A DNA stretch of 64,000 nucleotides from Planosporangium flavigriseum (GCF_011947225.1 NZ_JAATVW010000006.1:124001-188000); one strand, 5' to 3'. Positions 51,758 through 60,783 are shown, counted from the first letter of the stretch. Notes: a model not told the origin generated them from the sequence alone. Program-made: numbers and translations.

Positions 51758-52321
51758 ATGGATACGGGTGCTCGGCGGGCCAGCGAGTGGACCATCCACG
51801 GCGAGCGGGTCGTCGACGACACCAGACGCGCGGTGTTGAGCGTCGCCGACGTCGAACTACCCGACGGCGTCCGCTTCGAGCAGTACGTGCTCCGGGTACC
51901 CGCCGCGGCGATGGTGGTCGTCCTCGACGACGCCGACCGGGTGCTGATGATGTGGCGGCACCGGTTCATCATCGACCGATGGGTATGGGAGCTGCCCGGC
52001 GGCTACCTCGACCCGGACGAGGAGCCGGCCGCGTGCGCCGCCCGGGAGGTCGAGGAGGAGACCGGCTGGCGGCCCAGAACGATGGAGCCACTGCTGGAGT
52101 TCCAGCCCATGGTCGGCACCATCGATCAGCGCAACGTCGTCTACCTGTCTCGCGGAGCCGATCACACCGGCGCCGCGCCCGATGTCAACGAAGCCGAACG
52201 GCTCGGCTGGATCCCGCTGGCCGAGGTGGAGCAGCGGATCAAAGCAGGGGAGATCGTCGGCTCCGGTTCGGTCACGGGCCTGCTCGCGGTCCTGCTCGCG
52301 AGGGCGACCGGACGGATCTGA
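51758..52321 (+). CDS. NUDIX hydrolase
   Basis: 187 residues from the ATG at 51758; upstream open frame is unrelated. The Nudix box is present as GGYLDPDEEPAACAAREVEE with ETGW following, so the G-x5-E-x7-RE-x2-EE-x-G pattern is intact. The N-terminal beta-grasp (SEWTIHGERVVDDTRRAV, LPDGVRFEQYVLRVP) is that of ADP-ribose pyrophosphatases. Likely hydrolyses a nucleoside-diphosphate sugar such as ADP-ribose. It is divergent from the microprotein gene, 260 bp away, and convergent with the XRE gene 6 bp away. Confidence 0.9.
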   Translation: MDTGARRASEWTIHGERVVDDTRRAVLSVADVELPDGVRFEQYVLRVPAAAMVVVLDDADRVLMMWRHRFIIDRWVWELPGGYLDPDEEPAACAAREVEEETGWRPRTMEPLLEFQPMVGTIDQRNVVYLSRGADHTGAAPDVNEAERLGWIPLAEVEQRIKAGEIVGSGSVTGLLAVLLARATGRI

Positions 52322-52327
52322 CCGGTC

Positions 52328-53704
52328 TTATGCCGTCTGGAGCACCGGCCGTACCCGTTCCGTGAACTCCCGCACCGCCGTCACGTCGCCGTAGGGCGCG
52401 AGCCGGCGTGCGAGGTCGGCGAGGTAGTCGTGCGCGCGTCGGGACCGCAGGCCCGTGGCCGCCTCGACGGCCTGTCGGCCCACCGTGCCGGCCTGCTCCG
52501 GATCGCCCGAATGCAGGTGCGCGACGGCCAGCAGCGCCAGGTTGAACTGCCGGCCGCGCGCGTACGCGTGGCCATCCATCTGAAGCGACCGCACGGCGAA
52601 CCGGGTGGCGAGGTCACCACGGCCGAGAGCCGCGAAACAGTGTCCGAACTTCGCAGACAGGTACGCCTCGTCGAAGTAGCCGATCCACTGCGGGGCGCTG
52701 GTGCGGTCCGCGCGGTCGAAGGCGCGTTCGGCGCGGTCCAGCGCCGCCGCGCACGCTGCTTCGTCGCCGCCGATCGCGTGGCCCTGCGCCTCCAGCACAG
52801 CCGACTCTGCCTGGATCGCGGTCGCCCCGGCCTCGGCCGCCGTACGCCCGGCGGCGCGGGCCAGGTCGACCGCTTCCGACGAGGCGCCCAAGTAGGCCGC
52901 CTGGTGGCTCATCGCCGCGAGGATCTCCGCGCCCAGCGCGCGGTCGCCCGCCGCGGCGGCCAGCCGTAGCGCGTGGACCAGATACCGCTGCGCCAGGCCG
53001 TTTCGCCCGACGTCGTACGAGGCCCACCCTGCGAGCTGGGTCACCTCGGCCGCCGCCGACAGCAACGCGGCGCCGGTGCGGGCGTCGTAACGGCCCCGCA
53101 GCAGTCCCGCCACCTCGGTGTCGAGGAACCGGACCACCCGGTCGCGGACGTGGCCACCGCCGTACCTGTTGTCGAGCGCCCGGTAGACGCTCGTGATCTG
53201 CCGCACGGCCTCGACATCCGGCTCTCCGACGACACGCTCACCGCGGCCGACGGGCTCCTCATCAAGCCGCGAGGTCAGCCAGCGGAGAGCCGGCGTGACG
53301 AACGCAGCCGCGCTGAACGTCGCGCCCACAAGAAGATCTCGCCGTTGCATGTCCGCCTGCCACAGCTCAGCCGCGGCCTCTACGCCGTGTCGCCAGTCTG
53401 GTGCGAACTCTAGCCCGCGCGCTGCCTTGCCGTCGGTGTCGCCGACGTCGGCGGTCTGTTCGCCGCTGTCGGCGGACACCTCGCTCACCATGGCTGACAA
53501 CTGCCCGTCGGCACCGAGCGCCGCGTCGAGCAGCGCCGCCACGGACGCGCTCGGCCGCTTGCCGCCCGCCTCGAGATCCCATAGGTAGCCGTGAGAGCAG
53601 TGAACCTGCCGCCCGAGCTGGCGCAGTGACAATCCCCGCTGTTCGCGCAGCTCCCTCAGGCGGACCCCGAAGCCTGGGACAACGGCGACGATCTGTCGCG
53701 GCAT
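52328..53704 (-). CDS. XRE-family regulator with TPR-like C-terminal domain
   Basis: 458 residues. The HTH is RLRELREQRGLSLRQLGRQ then HCSHGYLWDLEAG in residues about 13-60. A linker (SAAAFVTPALRWL) leads to ~280 residues of TPR-like helices (AAEVTQLAGWASYDVGRNG, LAAMSHQAAYLG, AVRSLQMDGHAYARGRQFN). Same architecture as the regulator at 19789. With the NUDIX gene convergent and the microprotein operon downstream, it may control the TrpD/TrpRS-like operon, but no operator has been identified. Confidence 0.87.
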   Translation of the reverse strand: MPRQIVAVVPGFGVRLRELREQRGLSLRQLGRQVHCSHGYLWDLEAGGKRPSASVAALLDAALGADGQLSAMVSEVSADSGEQTADVGDTDGKAARGLEFAPDWRHGVEAAAELWQADMQRRDLLVGATFSAAAFVTPALRWLTSRLDEEPVGRGERVVGEPDVEAVRQITSVYRALDNRYGGGHVRDRVVRFLDTEVAGLLRGRYDARTGAALLSAAAEVTQLAGWASYDVGRNGLAQRYLVHALRLAAAAGDRALGAEILAAMSHQAAYLGASSEAVDLARAAGRTAAEAGATAIQAESAVLEAQGHAIGGDEAACAAALDRAERAFDRADRTSAPQWIGYFDEAYLSAKFGHCFAALGRGDLATRFAVRSLQMDGHAYARGRQFNLALLAVAHLHSGDPEQAGTVGRQAVEAATGLRSRRAHDYLADLARRLAPYGDVTAVREFTERVRPVLQTA

Positions 53705-53777
53705 GCCATGCTCCTCAGAACAAGGTCATGGTTGGCCGGTCGTCCGTCGGACGACGGCGTGGTCTGACGGTACCCGC

Positions 53778-54080
53778 TCAGCCGCATCGATGGGACCACA
53801 GCGTTCCACGCAGGACCGCCAGCGCGAGAGTGCGTTCGGCGGCGCCACCGCGGTCACCATAGGATTGAGCGGCGGTGAGCACCGCGAGCCAGTCGTCGAC
53901 GGTCTGGCGGGCGAACTCCGCCCATGGCCCGTCCGGTTCGGTCAGCGACAGGGCGTACGCCGCCAGCCAGAGGGTCAGCAGCGGCCGATGTCGTTGGTCC
54001 GCCAACCAACGCCAGGTGGTTCTCACCGTGGTGGCTAGGTCTCCGTCAGATCGGACCTGCCCCAGCAACGCCAACTCAGC
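53778..54080 (-). pseudogene. C-terminal fragment of TetR-family regulator
   Basis: The frame holds ELALLGQVRSDGDLATTV, then TTWRWLADQRHRPLLTLW and GPWAEFARQTVDDWLAVLTAAQ, matching TetR C-terminal ligand domains. The helix-turn-helix is absent, and upstream of 54080 the frame continues into DNA that codes a GNAT on the other strand. An ATG at 54185 exists, but the first 35 codons are shadow. So the 5' half has been lost. Confidence 0.6.
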
Positions 54081-54087
54081 GGCGCGG

Positions 54088-54459
54088 GAGGCCGCCTGGA
54101 TTGCGGAGGTGGACGGGCGCCGGGTCGGGTGCGTCTTCTGCGTCGCCGCCGACAAGAGCGCCGACCAAACCGCCGACCAGGCCACCGCGCAGCTGCGGAT
54201 CCTGCTCGTCGACCCGTCCGCCCGCGGGCATCACCTCGGTGGCCGGCCGGTCGACGAGTGCGTGGCGTTCGCTCGCCGGGCCGGGTACGCGCGGATGAAG
54301 CTGTGGACCAACGATCCGCTGGTCGCGGCCTGCCACGTCTATCTGTCGCGCGGCTTCGCTCTCGTACAGGAGGAGCCGCACCACAGCTTCGACGTCGACC
54401 TCGTCGGCCAGGTGTACGAGTTCGACCTCCGTGAGGGAACGGAGCCCGCAACGGTCTGA
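54088..54459 (+). pseudogene. C-terminal fragment of GNAT acetyltransferase
   Basis: From 54088 the frame reads EAAWIAEVDGRRVGCVFCV, QLRILLVDPSARGHHLGGR (acetyl-CoA loop, with HHLGG for the usual G-LGG), ARMKLWTNDPLVAACHVYL and GFALVQEEPHHSFDVDLVG, the C-terminal half of MarR/GNAT-type acetyltransferases. No start codon or N-terminal domain precedes it; the DNA just upstream encodes the TetR fragment on the other strand. So both are cut at one head-to-head junction near 54080-54088. Confidence 0.6.
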
Positions 54460-54489
54460 CCGGATGCCCAAACGCTCAACCGGGTAACA

Positions 54490-54622
54490 AACGGGCACCG
54501 CAAACGTCCGATCGATCACGCTCTTTGTGAGCGGATGACCTCATTAATGCGTTTCAACCGCTCGATTGCCTGCATCCGAACGGGCAAAATCAGACGTGAA
54601 TGGTCACGCTGTGAGCCCGTTC
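54490..54622. promoter_or_regulatory. Repeated AACGGGC half-sites upstream of DeoR gene
   Basis: AACGGGCA occurs at 54490-54497 and 54579-54586, and its complement GCCCGTTC at 54615-54622, making one direct and one inverted pair (spacer 29 bp) in the 238-bp gap before the DeoR gene. Such sites may bind the DeoR regulator. No gene seen in this gap. Confidence 0.4.
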
Positions 54623-54697
54623 ACACCATGACGCGGATGTTAGACATTCTCCACCCCTGAAACCCGGGCGAAACAGCAGCGCTGGAGGGAGGTGCGG

Positions 54698-55462
54698 GTG
54701 AACACGGAGGAGCGCCGACACCGGATCCTGAGCCAGGCTCGCCGGGACGGCGCCGTCGACGTGGCCAAGCTCGCCGCCGACCTGGCGGTGGCGCCGGAGA
54801 CCATCCGGCGTGACCTGCGCCTGCTGGAGAAGCACGGGCTGGTACGGCGTACGCACGGCGGCGCGTACCCGGTGGAGACCGCCAGGTTCGAGACGACCCT
54901 CGCCATGCGGACCACGCGCCAGGTGCCGGAGAAGCGGCGGATCGCCGCGGCAGCCGCCGAACTTGTGGGCGACGCCGAGACGGTCTTTATCGACGAGGGG
55001 TTCACCCCGCAGTTGATCGCCGAGGCGCTGCCGATCGACCGCTCGCTGACGGTGGTCACCGCGTCGCTGAGCACGGCCGCGATGCTGTCCGCAGCCTCGA
55101 CCTCCACCACGGTGCTGCTCCTCGGCGGCCGGGTACGCGGCCGCACCCTGGCCACGGTGGATCACTGGGCCACCCGGATGTTGGCCGGCTTCGTCATCGA
55201 CCTGGCGTTCGTCGGTGCCAACGGAATCTCCCGCGAACACGGGCTCACCACCCCTGACCCGGCGGTGGCGGACGTGAAGTCGCAGGTCGTCAAAGTGGCG
55301 CGCCGCCGGGTGTTCGCGGGCGTCCACACGAAGTTCGGGGTGAGCACCTTCTGCCGGTTCGCGGAGGTCGCCGACTTCGACACGATCGTCACCGACACCG
55401 CGCTGCCGACCCTGGAAGCGCACCGCTACTCGCTCCTCGGACCCCAGGTGCTCCGGGTATGA
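54698..55462 (+). CDS. DeoR-family sugar-operon regulator
   Basis: 254 residues from a GTG at 54698 preceded by GGAGGGAGG. The N-terminal HTH is RRHRILSQARRDGAVDVAKLA then LAVAPETIRRDLRLLEKHG, the DeoR signature. The C-terminal sugar-phosphate sensing domain includes IDEGFTPQLIAEAL, LLLGGRVRGRTLATVD, FVGANGISREHGLTTPDP and TDTALP. It should respond to a phosphorylated sugar made by the FGGY kinase at the end of the operon. It lies 81 bp upstream of the SBP gene on the same strand. Confidence 0.9.
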   Translation: MNTEERRHRILSQARRDGAVDVAKLAADLAVAPETIRRDLRLLEKHGLVRRTHGGAYPVETARFETTLAMRTTRQVPEKRRIAAAAAELVGDAETVFIDEGFTPQLIAEALPIDRSLTVVTASLSTAAMLSAASTSTTVLLLGGRVRGRTLATVDHWATRMLAGFVIDLAFVGANGISREHGLTTPDPAVADVKSQVVKVARRRVFAGVHTKFGVSTFCRFAEVADFDTIVTDTALPTLEAHRYSLLGPQVLRV

Positions 55463-55543
55463 CCGCGCTCGGCTGAGCGGGCGCCCGCCACCTGACAACG
55501 AAGTTCTCACCATCACTCTCATTACCCTCATTGGAGGTCTGCT

Positions 55544-56923
55544 GTGCAAAAACAGGGGACAAGAGGGCGCCGCTCGCCCGCGTTATCGCTGCTGGTGGGT
55601 GCGGCCACGGTTGGCCTTGTGCTCAGCGGCTGTTCGGGCGCCGGTGACACCGGCTCGGGTGCCGGCAGCGACAAGACCATCACGGCATTGATGGTCGGCA
55701 ACCCGCAGATGGAAGACATCGCCAAGCTCACCGCCGACGCCTTCACCAAGCAGACCGGCATCACGGTGAAGTTCACGATCCTGCCGGAGAACGAACTGCG
55801 CGACAAGGTGACTCAGGACGTGGCCACCCAGGGCGGGCAGTACGACGTGGCGACGATCGGCGCGTACGAGGCGCCGATCTGGGCGAAGAACGGCTGGCTG
55901 CACGAACTGTCCAGCTACGCCGACTCCGACTCCGCTTACGACAAGGGCGACCTGATCGAGCCCGTGGTGAAGTCGCTGTCGGGCGAGGACGGCAAGCTGT
56001 ACGCCGCGCCGTTCTACGGCGAGTCGTCCTTCCTCATGTACAACAAGGAGATCTTCGCCGCGAAGGGCTTGACGATGCCGGAGCGGGCCACCTGGCAGCA
56101 GGTGGCGGAGCTGGCGGCCAAGGCCGACGACAAGGCGAACGGCACCGCGGGCATCTGCCTGCGCGGCCTGCCCGGCTGGGGTGAGATGTTCGCCCCCCTG
56201 ACCTCTGTGGTCAACACTTTCGGTGGCACCTGGTTCGAGAAGGACTGGACGCCGAAGGTCAACGCGCCGGAGTTCACCGAGGCGGTCAAGTTCTACGTCG
56301 ACACCGTGCGCAAGTACGGCGAGCCCGGGGCCTCGCAGGCCGGGTTCACCGAGTGCCTCAACGCGTTCGGCCAGGGCAAGGCCGCGATGTGGTACGACGC
56401 TACCTCGGCCGCCGGCACCCTCGAGGACCCGAAGGCCAGCAAGGTCGCCGGCAAGGTCGGCTACGCGTACGCCCCGGTCGTGAAGACCAAGGCGTCGGGC
56501 TGGCTGTGGGCGTGGGCCTGGGCGATGCCCAAGACCACGAAGAAGGCCGACAACGCCTGGAAGTTCATCTCCTGGGCGACCAGCAAGGAGTACGAGAAGC
56601 TGGTCGGCGAGAAGCTGGGCTGGTCGCGACTGCCGGCCGGTAAGCGGAAGTCCACCTACGACGTCCCGCAGTACAAGGACTCGGCCAAGTCGTTCGCCGA
56701 CATCACGCTGAAGGCCATCGAGGAGGCGGACCCGGTCAACCCGGGCGTGCAGCCGCGGCCCACGATCGGCGTGCAGTTCGTCGACATCCCCGAGTTCGCC
56801 GACCTTGGGACGAAGGTGTCCCAGGAGATAGCCGCGTGCATCGCGAACGGCACCCCGGTCGATCAGGCCCTAGCCAACGGCCAGAAGCTCGCGGAAGACG
56901 TCGCGAAGAAGTACCGCAAGTAA
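55544..56923 (+). CDS. Polyol/sugar ABC substrate-binding lipoprotein (SmoE-like)
   Basis: 459 residues from a GTG at 55544 with TTGGAGG. The signal ends in the lipobox LSGC at about residue 27. The mature part resembles sorbitol/mannitol-binding proteins (LMVGNPQMEDIAKLTADAF, DVATIGAYEAPIWAKNGWL, MWYDATSAAGTLEDP, WAMPKTTKKADNAW). First structural gene of the operon, binding the imported polyol. Its 3' end has been duplicated (see 56905). Confidence 0.92.
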   Translation: MQKQGTRGRRSPALSLLVGAATVGLVLSGCSGAGDTGSGAGSDKTITALMVGNPQMEDIAKLTADAFTKQTGITVKFTILPENELRDKVTQDVATQGGQYDVATIGAYEAPIWAKNGWLHELSSYADSDSAYDKGDLIEPVVKSLSGEDGKLYAAPFYGESSFLMYNKEIFAAKGLTMPERATWQQVAELAAKADDKANGTAGICLRGLPGWGEMFAPLTSVVNTFGGTWFEKDWTPKVNAPEFTEAVKFYVDTVRKYGEPGASQAGFTECLNAFGQGKAAMWYDATSAAGTLEDPKASKVAGKVGYAYAPVVKTKASGWLWAWAWAMPKTTKKADNAWKFISWATSKEYEKLVGEKLGWSRLPAGKRKSTYDVPQYKDSAKSFADITLKAIEEADPVNPGVQPRPTIGVQFVDIPEFADLGTKVSQEIAACIANGTPVDQALANGQKLAEDVAKKYRK

Positions 56924-56942
56924 GAAGAAGTACCGCAAGTAA
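56905..56942 (+). repeat. 19-bp tandem duplication including the SBP stop codon
   Basis: Bases 56905-56923 (the last codons and TAA of the SBP gene) are exactly repeated at 56924-56942. The second copy is after the stop and non-coding. It is a recent slippage or repair event. Confidence 0.9.
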
Positions 56943-56951
56943 GAGGCAGCG

Positions 56952-56983
56952 GGCGCGCCCGCGGCGAGAGTCGCGGGCGCGCC
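56952..56983 (+). terminator. Intercistronic hairpin after the second SBP gene
   Basis: GGCGCGCCCGCG (56952-56963) pairs exactly with CGCGGGCGCGCC (56972-56983) over an 8-base loop, between the SBP and first permease genes. Same position as the hairpin at 40795 in the other operon, so probably sets SBP above permease expression. Confidence 0.78.
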
Positions 56984-57008
56984 GGCCCACCATGGAAGGG
57001 CCTGTCAC

Positions 57009-57941
57009 ATGACTCAAGCGATTGCCACCGGCGCCGCGCCGTCCGGTGCCCGGGCGGCCCAACAGAAGCGCGCCGGCGCGCGGGACCGCTTGGTACGCCG
57101 GCTGCCGCTGCTGCCCGCGCTGATCTTCGCGATCGTCGTGACGCAGATTCCGTTCCTCGTCACGCTCTACCTGTCCACCTTCGGCTGGAACGCGCTGCGC
57201 CCCGGCGAGCGCCGCTTCGTGGGCCTGGACAACTACGCGGCCGTCCTCACCGACGCGCGCCTGCGGGCCGCGCTGCTCAACACGGTCGTGCTGACGGCCA
57301 GCGCGGTGCTGGTGTCGCTGGTCCTCGGCCTCGGCCTGGCCCTCCTGCTCGACCGTAGGTTCCCGGGTCGTGGCGTGGTGCGCACGCTGCTCATCACGCC
57401 GTTCCTGGTCATGCCGATCGCCGCCGCGCTGCTGTGGAAACACGCGATCTACAACCCGACGTACGGTCTGATCAACGGCCTGCTCGGCGGCCACACCGAC
57501 TGGGTCTCCAACTACCCGATGGTTGCCGTGGTGGCGACGCTCGTCTGGCAGTGGACGCCGTTCATGATGCTGATCCTCCTCGCGGGGCTGCAGAGCCAGA
57601 GCGAGGAGGTCCTCGAGGCGGCGCGGGTCGACGGCGCCGCGCCGCGGCAGGTGTTCACCCGCATGACGCTGCCGCACCTGCGCCAGTACCTGGAGTTGGG
57701 TGCGCTGCTCGGCTCGATCTACCTGGTGCAGACGTTCGACGCGGTCTTCACCATCACCCAGGGCGGCCCCGGCACGGCGACGACCAACCTGCCGTACGAG
57801 ATCTACCTGACCACGTTCCGCAAGTTCGAGTACGGCGAGGCGGCCGCCGCCGGCGTCGTCGTGGTGATCGGCACGATCATCGTGGCCACGTTCGCGCTGC
57901 GGGTCATCTCCAGCCTGTTCCGGATGGAGGAGGGGCGTTGA
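57009..57941 (+). CDS. Polyol ABC permease, first subunit
   Basis: 310 residues from the ATG at 57009 with GGAAGGG. Six predicted helices (LPLLPALIFAIVVTQIPFL, VVLTASAVLVSLVLGLGLALL, ITPFLVMPIAAALLW, VVATLVWQWTPFMMLILLAG). The EAA loop is EAARVDGAAPRQVFTRMTLP. Pairs with the next permease. No ATPase in the operon, so it depends on a shared MsiK-type subunit. Confidence 0.92.
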   Translation: MTQAIATGAAPSGARAAQQKRAGARDRLVRRLPLLPALIFAIVVTQIPFLVTLYLSTFGWNALRPGERRFVGLDNYAAVLTDARLRAALLNTVVLTASAVLVSLVLGLGLALLLDRRFPGRGVVRTLLITPFLVMPIAAALLWKHAIYNPTYGLINGLLGGHTDWVSNYPMVAVVATLVWQWTPFMMLILLAGLQSQSEEVLEAARVDGAAPRQVFTRMTLPHLRQYLELGALLGSIYLVQTFDAVFTITQGGPGTATTNLPYEIYLTTFRKFEYGEAAAAGVVVVIGTIIVATFALRVISSLFRMEEGR

Positions 57942-58741
57942 GGAAACTCGCCTGGACGGTCACCGCGTGGGCGGTCGGCATCATCTTCGTCTTCCCCGTC
58001 CTGTGGATGGTGGTGACCGGGTTCAAACAGGAGCAGGACGCGGCCAGCAACCCGCCGACCTGGCTGTTCGACCCGACGCTCGACCAGTACCGGCAGGTCT
58101 TCGGCCGGCACATCACGCCGTACCTGCTGAACTCCCTGATGGCCAGCGGCTTTTCCACACTGCTGGTGCTGGTGTTGGCCACGCCGGCGGCGTACGCGCT
58201 GTCGATGCGGCCGGTCGACAAGTGGCGCGACGCGCTGTTCTTCTTCATCTCCACCAAGATGCTGCCGGCTGTCGCCGCGCTGCTGCCGCTGTACCTGGTC
58301 ATCAAGCAGTTGGGCATGCTCGACAACGTCTGGAGCATGGTCATCCTGTACACCTCGATGAACCTGCCGCTAGCGGTGTGGATGATGCGCTCGTTCCTGC
58401 TGGAGGTGCCGCGCGAGATCGTCGAGGCGGCCTCGGTCGACGGGGCCGGGCTCGGGTTGACGATCCGCAAGGTGATCGCGCCGATCGTCTCGCCCGGGAT
58501 CGCCGCCACCGCCCTGATCTGCTTCATCTTCGCCTGGAACGAGTTCTTCTTCGCGGTCAACCTGACTGCCACCCGATCCGGCACGGCGCCGATCTTCCTG
58601 GTCGGGTTCATCTCCTCGGAGGGTCTGTTCCTCGCCCGGCTGTGCGCGGCCGCGACGCTGGTGTCCCTCCCCGTACTGCTGGCCGGCTGGCTGGCGCAGA
58701 ACAAGCTGGTACGCGGACTCTCGATGGGAGCAGTGAAGTGA
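57938..58741 (+). CDS. Polyol ABC permease, second subunit
   Basis: 267 residues from a TTG at 57938, which overlaps the previous stop (TTGA) behind GGAGGAGGGG; this decides the unusual start. Helices include WAVGIIFVFPVLWMVVTG, STLLVLVLATPAAYAL, MLPAVAALLPLYLVI and AATALICFIFAWNEFFFAV; the EAA loop is EAASVDGAGLGLTIRKVIAP. Stop overlaps the start of the dehydrogenase gene (GTGA). Confidence 0.92.
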   Translation: MRKLAWTVTAWAVGIIFVFPVLWMVVTGFKQEQDAASNPPTWLFDPTLDQYRQVFGRHITPYLLNSLMASGFSTLLVLVLATPAAYALSMRPVDKWRDALFFFISTKMLPAVAALLPLYLVIKQLGMLDNVWSMVILYTSMNLPLAVWMMRSFLLEVPREIVEAASVDGAGLGLTIRKVIAPIVSPGIAATALICFIFAWNEFFFAVNLTATRSGTAPIFLVGFISSEGLFLARLCAAATLVSLPVLLAGWLAQNKLVRGLSMGAVK

Positions 58742-59733
58742 AAGCAGCGGTCATCGTCGAGCCGGGTCGGATCGAGATCCAGACGATCCCGGATCCGACG
58801 CCCGGCCCGCGCGACGTGGTGGTCCAGGTCGCCGGGTGCGGTATCTGCGGCACCGACCTGCACATCATGGAGGGCGAGTTCGCCCCCGCGTACCCGATCG
58901 TGCCGGGCCACGAGTTCGCCGGCACGGTCGTCGAGGTGGGCCCGGACGTCACCGAGGTAGGTGTCGGGGACCGGGTCGCCGTCGACCCGTCCCTGCACTG
59001 TGGAGAGTGCTACTACTGCAAACGGGCGCGCGGCAACCTGTGCGAGAACTGGGGCGGCATCGGCATCAGCGTCCCGGGTGGCGCCGCTGAGTACACCGTG
59101 GTGCCGGTGAAGAACTGTTTCCGGCTGCCCGACGGCGTCGCGGTCGCCGACGCGGCCCTGATCGAGCCGCTGTCGTGCGCGGTACGCGGCTTCGACGTGC
59201 TGCCGCGCAACATGGCCGACCACTACCTGATCTACGGCTCGGGCACGATGGGCCTGATGATGATGGAGCTGGCCAAGCGGGCGGGGGCGGCCAGCGTGTC
59301 GATGGTCGACCTCAACCCGCAGCGGCTCGAAACGGCGCGGCTGCTCGGCTGCACCGCCGCGGTGACCTCGGCCGACGAGCTGGCCGCGCCGCGCGGCTGG
59401 GACGTGGTCATCGACTGCACCGGTGTCGCGGCCGCGATCGCCGACGGGCTGCGGCGGGTCGGCAAGGGCGGGACGTTCCTGCAGTTCGGTGTCGCGAACT
59501 ACGACGCCCGGGTCGAGGTCGAGCCGTTCAAGATCTACAACCAGGAGATCACGATCACCGGCTCGATGGCCGTGCTGCACAGCTTCGAGCGGGCCGGCGA
59601 CCTGTTCGCCACCGGGGTGCTGCCGCCGGAGATCTTCATCAGCCACCGGTTCCCGCTTGACCAGTACGCGGACGCCCTCGGCCAGTTCCAGGCCGGTGTC
59701 GGCCGCAAGATCCAGATCACTCCGGGGGCCTGA
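58738..59733 (+). CDS. Zinc-dependent polyol/alcohol dehydrogenase
   Basis: 331 residues from a GTG at 58738 (GTGA overlap). Catalytic zinc ligands Cys37 (GICGTD), His58 and Glu59 (PGHEF); structural zinc Cys88, Cys91, Cys94 and Cys102 (HCGECYYCKRARGNLC). The Rossmann motif is YGSGTMGLMMMELA near residue 165, so NAD is the likely cofactor. It matches the sorbitol/arabitol/threitol dehydrogenase group and would oxidise the imported polyol to a ketose. Fourth gene of the operon. Confidence 0.92.
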   Translation: MKAAVIVEPGRIEIQTIPDPTPGPRDVVVQVAGCGICGTDLHIMEGEFAPAYPIVPGHEFAGTVVEVGPDVTEVGVGDRVAVDPSLHCGECYYCKRARGNLCENWGGIGISVPGGAAEYTVVPVKNCFRLPDGVAVADAALIEPLSCAVRGFDVLPRNMADHYLIYGSGTMGLMMMELAKRAGAASVSMVDLNPQRLETARLLGCTAAVTSADELAAPRGWDVVIDCTGVAAAIADGLRRVGKGGTFLQFGVANYDARVEVEPFKIYNQEITITGSMAVLHSFERAGDLFATGVLPPEIFISHRFPLDQYADALGQFQAGVGRKIQITPGA

Positions 59734-60783
59734 ATGCACACCCTCGTGGTCGGAGACGGCTTCATTCCGGCGGACCCGTACGTGTCGGCGCTGCGCGAGC
59801 GGCTCGGGCCGGACTTCGGCCCGGTGCGCACCGTCGACCTACCGGGCGACAAGAAAGACCAGCACGAGTGGCAGCAGATCATGGAGGCGCGCGGCCCGAA
59901 CGCGGTCGAGCCGGCGCCGGCCCTGCTGTCCGCCGTGGCCGGCGCCGAGGTGCTGTGCGCGCACTTCGCCCCGGTGGGGGAGAAGGTGCTCGCCGCGGGC
60001 GACGCGCTGCGCCTGATCGCGGTGGCGCGTACCGGGCTGGAGAACGTCGACGTCGACGCGGCGACGGCGCGGGGCGTGGGGGTGGTGCCGGTGTACGGAC
60101 GCAACGCTGGCGCCGTCGCCGAACTGCAGATCGGACTCATGCTCGCCGAGGCCCGTAACATCGCCCGCGCCGACGCGTCGGTCCGTTCGGGTGGGTGGCG
60201 CAAGGACTTCCCCGGGGCGCGGATCGAGATCGCCGGCCGTACGGTCGGCATGGTCGGGTTCGGTCACGTCGGCGCGCAGTTCGCGCGGCGGCTGGCCGGC
60301 TTCGGCTGCCGGCTGATCGCCTACGACCCGTATACGTCTCCGGCTGCCCTCGCTGAGCACGGCGTCGAGCAGGTGTCCACCCTGGACGAGGTGTTCGCGT
60401 CGTCGGACTTCGTCGTCGTGCAGGCCCGGCACACGCCGGAGACCGACACGTTCATCGGCGCGGCGCAGTTCGCGTTGATGAAGCCGCACGCGTACTTCAT
60501 CAACGTCGCGCGCAGCCGGGTCGTCGACACCGACGCGCTCCACGGCGTGCTCGCGGCCGGCCGGATCGCCGGCGCCGGCCTGGACGTCTTCGACGCCGAG
60601 CCGCTGCCAGCGGACAGTCCGTGGCGCGGGCTGGACAACACCACGCTCACCACGCACTTCGGCGGCGACACCGAGGAGACGAACCTGACCTCGGCCCGTC
60701 TGGTCGTCGAGGCGGTCGCCGAGTACGCGGCGACCGGCCGGGTGGCGTCCGGGGCGAACGCGAAGGCGCTGGGCTGGACGTGA
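59734..60783 (+). CDS. D-isomer-specific 2-hydroxyacid dehydrogenase
   Basis: 349 residues from the ATG at 59734, one base after the previous stop. NAD motif VGFGHVGAQFARRL near residue 170; catalytic Arg in INVARSRVVDT, Glu in DVFDAEPLP and His in LTTHFGGDT. The fold is that of phosphoglycerate/glyoxylate reductases. In a polyol operon the substrate may be a sugar acid rather than 3-phosphoglycerate; this is inferred. Coupled by GTGA to the kinase gene. Confidence 0.9.
   Translation: MHTLVVGDGFIPADPYVSALRERLGPDFGPVRTVDLPGDKKDQHEWQQIMEARGPNAVEPAPALLSAVAGAEVLCAHFAPVGEKVLAAGDALRLIAVARTGLENVDVDAATARGVGVVPVYGRNAGAVAELQIGLMLAEARNIARADASVRSGGWRKDFPGARIEIAGRTVGMVGFGHVGAQFARRLAGFGCRLIAYDPYTSPAALAEHGVEQVSTLDEVFASSDFVVVQARHTPETDTFIGAAQFALMKPHAYFINVARSRVVDTDALHGVLAAGRIAGAGLDVFDAEPLPADSPWRGLDNTTLTTHFGGDTEETNLTSARLVVEAVAEYAATGRVASGANAKALGWT

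Noticed and set aside
49925-52321. A ~800-codon plus-strand frame opposite the TrpRS/TrpD-like genes
   Set aside because: Only its last 188 codons (NUDIX) are protein-like; the rest is antisense to a well-supported operon.
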